Source of the DNA: Pseudomonadota bacterium | Lineage (GTDB): Bacteria; Pseudomonadota; Alphaproteobacteria; Acetobacterales; Acetobacteraceae | Assembly (NCBI GenBank): GCA_021826565.1 | Contig: JAKAZJ010000132.1 | Location: forward strand, 1 to 6,148 | DNA: 6,148 nt | Reading direction: 5' to 3' | Part shown: piece by piece, positions 5,121-6,148 of the stretch | Layout of the letters: each line of letters starts with the position of its first letter | How positions within the stretch are numbered: the stretch's first letter is position 1 | Position numbers and translations under genes: made by a program | Notes under the pieces: generated by a model | What the model was told of the DNA's origin: nothing | The model's database searches: none | The model's input: only the letters and a program-made list of their open reading frames with translations

Positions 5121-6136
5121 CGTCGTTCCGTGAGGTGAGCCGCCAGATTAAGAGCGGCAATCAAACTGGCCGGATCGGCAAGGCCCCGTCCGGCAATGTC
5201 ATATGCCGTTCCGTGATCGGGAGACGTGCGAACTATCGCCAGACCCAACGTTATATTCACGCCGTGATCCACGTCAAGCGTTTTGAGAGGGATCAGTCCC
5301 TGGTCATGATACATGCAGATGGCCGCGTCGTAGCTGGCGCGGGCAGAGGGCGTGAACATCGTATCGGGGGGCCACGGGCCGGACACATCTTCGCCCGCGG
5401 CGCGGAGTGTGGCGATCGCCGGGGCGATCAGCCGGAATTCCTCATCGCCGAGTGCCCCGGCTTCGCCGGCGTGCGGGTTCAGGCCGGCGATAGCCAGCCG
5501 CGGGCGCGGAATGGCGAAATCCCGTCGTAGCGCGGCGGCCGTGGTTTGCGCCGCGGCCACAATGCGGGCGGTCGAGAGGCGCGTGATCGCATCGCGCAGG
5601 CTGGCGTGGACGGTCACCGGCACAACGCGCAATCCGGGGATGGCGAGCATCATCTCCTGCCGCCCGGTCGCCCCGGTCAGGGCCGCCAGAAACTCGGTGT
5701 GGCCGGGATGGGGGAAGCCGGCGGCGTATAGCGCGGCCTTGTTGATCGGATTGGTGACCACCGCGCGCGCCGCACCGGAAAGCGCCATACGGACCGCCTG
5801 CTCGATCGCAGCGATTACCGCCGGGGCGTTGGTCGGGTCGGGGTGGCCCGGGCGGGCCGGAGCGGCCAGGCGGATCGGGTGCACCGGAAGGGCGTGGGGG
5901 AAGGCGGCGGGGTCTTCAGTCTCCGCGATCGGGACCTCCAAATGCAGCGCGGCGGCCAGACCGCGCAGCCGATCCGGGTCATCCAGCGCGATGAACGCGG
6001 CGCCGGACGCGCGGAGCGCCAGCCAGGCGCGCAAGGTCAGTTCGCCGCCGATCCCGGCCGGATCGCCCATCGTCAGGGCGATCGGGCGCCGGGCGCGATC
6101 AGATCGGGCGCGATCAGATATGGAGGGCGCGGCCAT
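5117..6136 (-). CDS. pdxA: 4-hydroxythreonine-4-phosphate dehydrogenase
   Basis: PdxA oxidises 4-phosphohydroxy-L-threonine with NAD(P) and, after decarboxylation, feeds PdxJ in the DXP-dependent route to pyridoxal phosphate; it is a cytoplasmic homodimer. The 339-aa product has TMGDPAGIG (22-30), TNPINKAAL (128-136), GHTEFLAALTG (145-155), LNPHAGE (219-225), MYHDQGLIPLKTL (275-287) and RTSPDHGTAYDIAG (303-316). The metal-binding histidines H177, H222 and H277 each sit 11 residues after H166, H211 and H266 of the E. coli enzyme. This supports a full-length gene with a longer N-terminus. That N-terminal extension contains SDRAR twice. No Shine-Dalgarno is visible in the 12 nt before the ATG at 6136, and the frame stays open to the window edge, so the true start may lie outside. 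The gene overlaps yraN by 4 nt. Confidence 0.95.
   Translation of the reverse strand: MAAPSISDRARSDRARRPIALTMGDPAGIGGELTLRAWLALRASGAAFIALDDPDRLRGLAAALHLEVPIAETEDPAAFPHALPVHPIRLAAPARPGHPDPTNAPAVIAAIEQAVRMALSGAARAVVTNPINKAALYAAGFPHPGHTEFLAALTGATGRQEMMLAIPGLRVVPVTVHASLRDAITRLSTARIVAAAQTTAAALRRDFAIPRPRLAIAGLNPHAGEAGALGDEEFRLIAPAIATLRAAGEDVSGPWPPDTMFTPSARASYDAAICMYHDQGLIPLKTLDVDHGVNITLGLAIVRTSPDHGTAYDIAGRGLADPASLIAALNLAAHLTERR
6090..6119. repeat. 15-bp direct duplication in the pdxA 5' coding region
   Basis: CGGGCGCGATCAGAT (+ strand) occurs twice, at 6090-6104 and 6105-6119, with no mismatch. On the coding strand it gives SDRAR-SDRAR just before the conserved PIALTMGDPAG start of the PdxA fold. 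A third partial match to the GATCGGGCGC core lies at 6080-6089. It looks like a small in-frame slippage expansion. Confidence 0.9.
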
Positions 6137-6148
6137 CGACGGCCAGTG

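Noticed and set aside
1..6148. A new defence, secretion or mobile system across the window
   Set aside because: All but one gene belong to recognised families with unrelated housekeeping or metabolic roles. There is no transposase, integrase, toxin-antitoxin pair, or shift in codon use suggesting transfer.

Overview
The window is a stretch of ordinary-looking bacterial chromosome with high GC and a strong preference for G or C at third codon positions. The glutamate synthase, acetoacetyl-CoA reductase and cobalamin adenosyltransferase sequences all resemble alphaproteobacterial versions. An acid-tolerant or Acetobacteraceae-like member of the Rhodospirillales is my best guess, from remembered family similarity rather than a search. 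I see no mobile element, tRNA, rRNA, CRISPR array or phage gene.

Layout: (1) nt 1-2421, + strand, the C-terminal half or so of glutamate synthase large subunit (gltB), cut by the left edge. (2) nt 2443-3165, - strand, acetoacetyl-CoA reductase (phaB), convergent with gltB across a 21-nt gap next to a perfect 10-bp GC-rich hairpin. (3) A 173-nt divergent intergenic region. (4) nt 3339-4774, + strand, three genes in a row: a small, basic, probably secreted protein, a YidB-family (DUF937) protein, and a PduO-type cob(I)alamin adenosyltransferase whose start codon overlaps the yidB stop. (5) nt 4740-6136, - strand, pdxA followed by yraN with a 4-nt ATGA overlap. The yraN 3' end overlaps the 3' end of the adenosyltransferase gene by 35 nt in the opposite direction.

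The genes serve separate housekeeping pathways: nitrogen assimilation (gltB), polyhydroxybutyrate precursor synthesis (phaB), adenosylcobalamin formation (pduO), pyridoxal phosphate synthesis (pdxA), and an uncharacterised nuclease-fold protein (yraN). Nothing in the sequence ties them into one system, and I found no convincing undescribed system. The items most worth a second look are the small Lys/His-rich secreted protein, the 15-bp tandem repeats at the yidB/pduO junction, a smaller 15-bp duplication at the pdxA N-terminus, the competing hairpins before yidB, and the tight gene overlaps on the right side.
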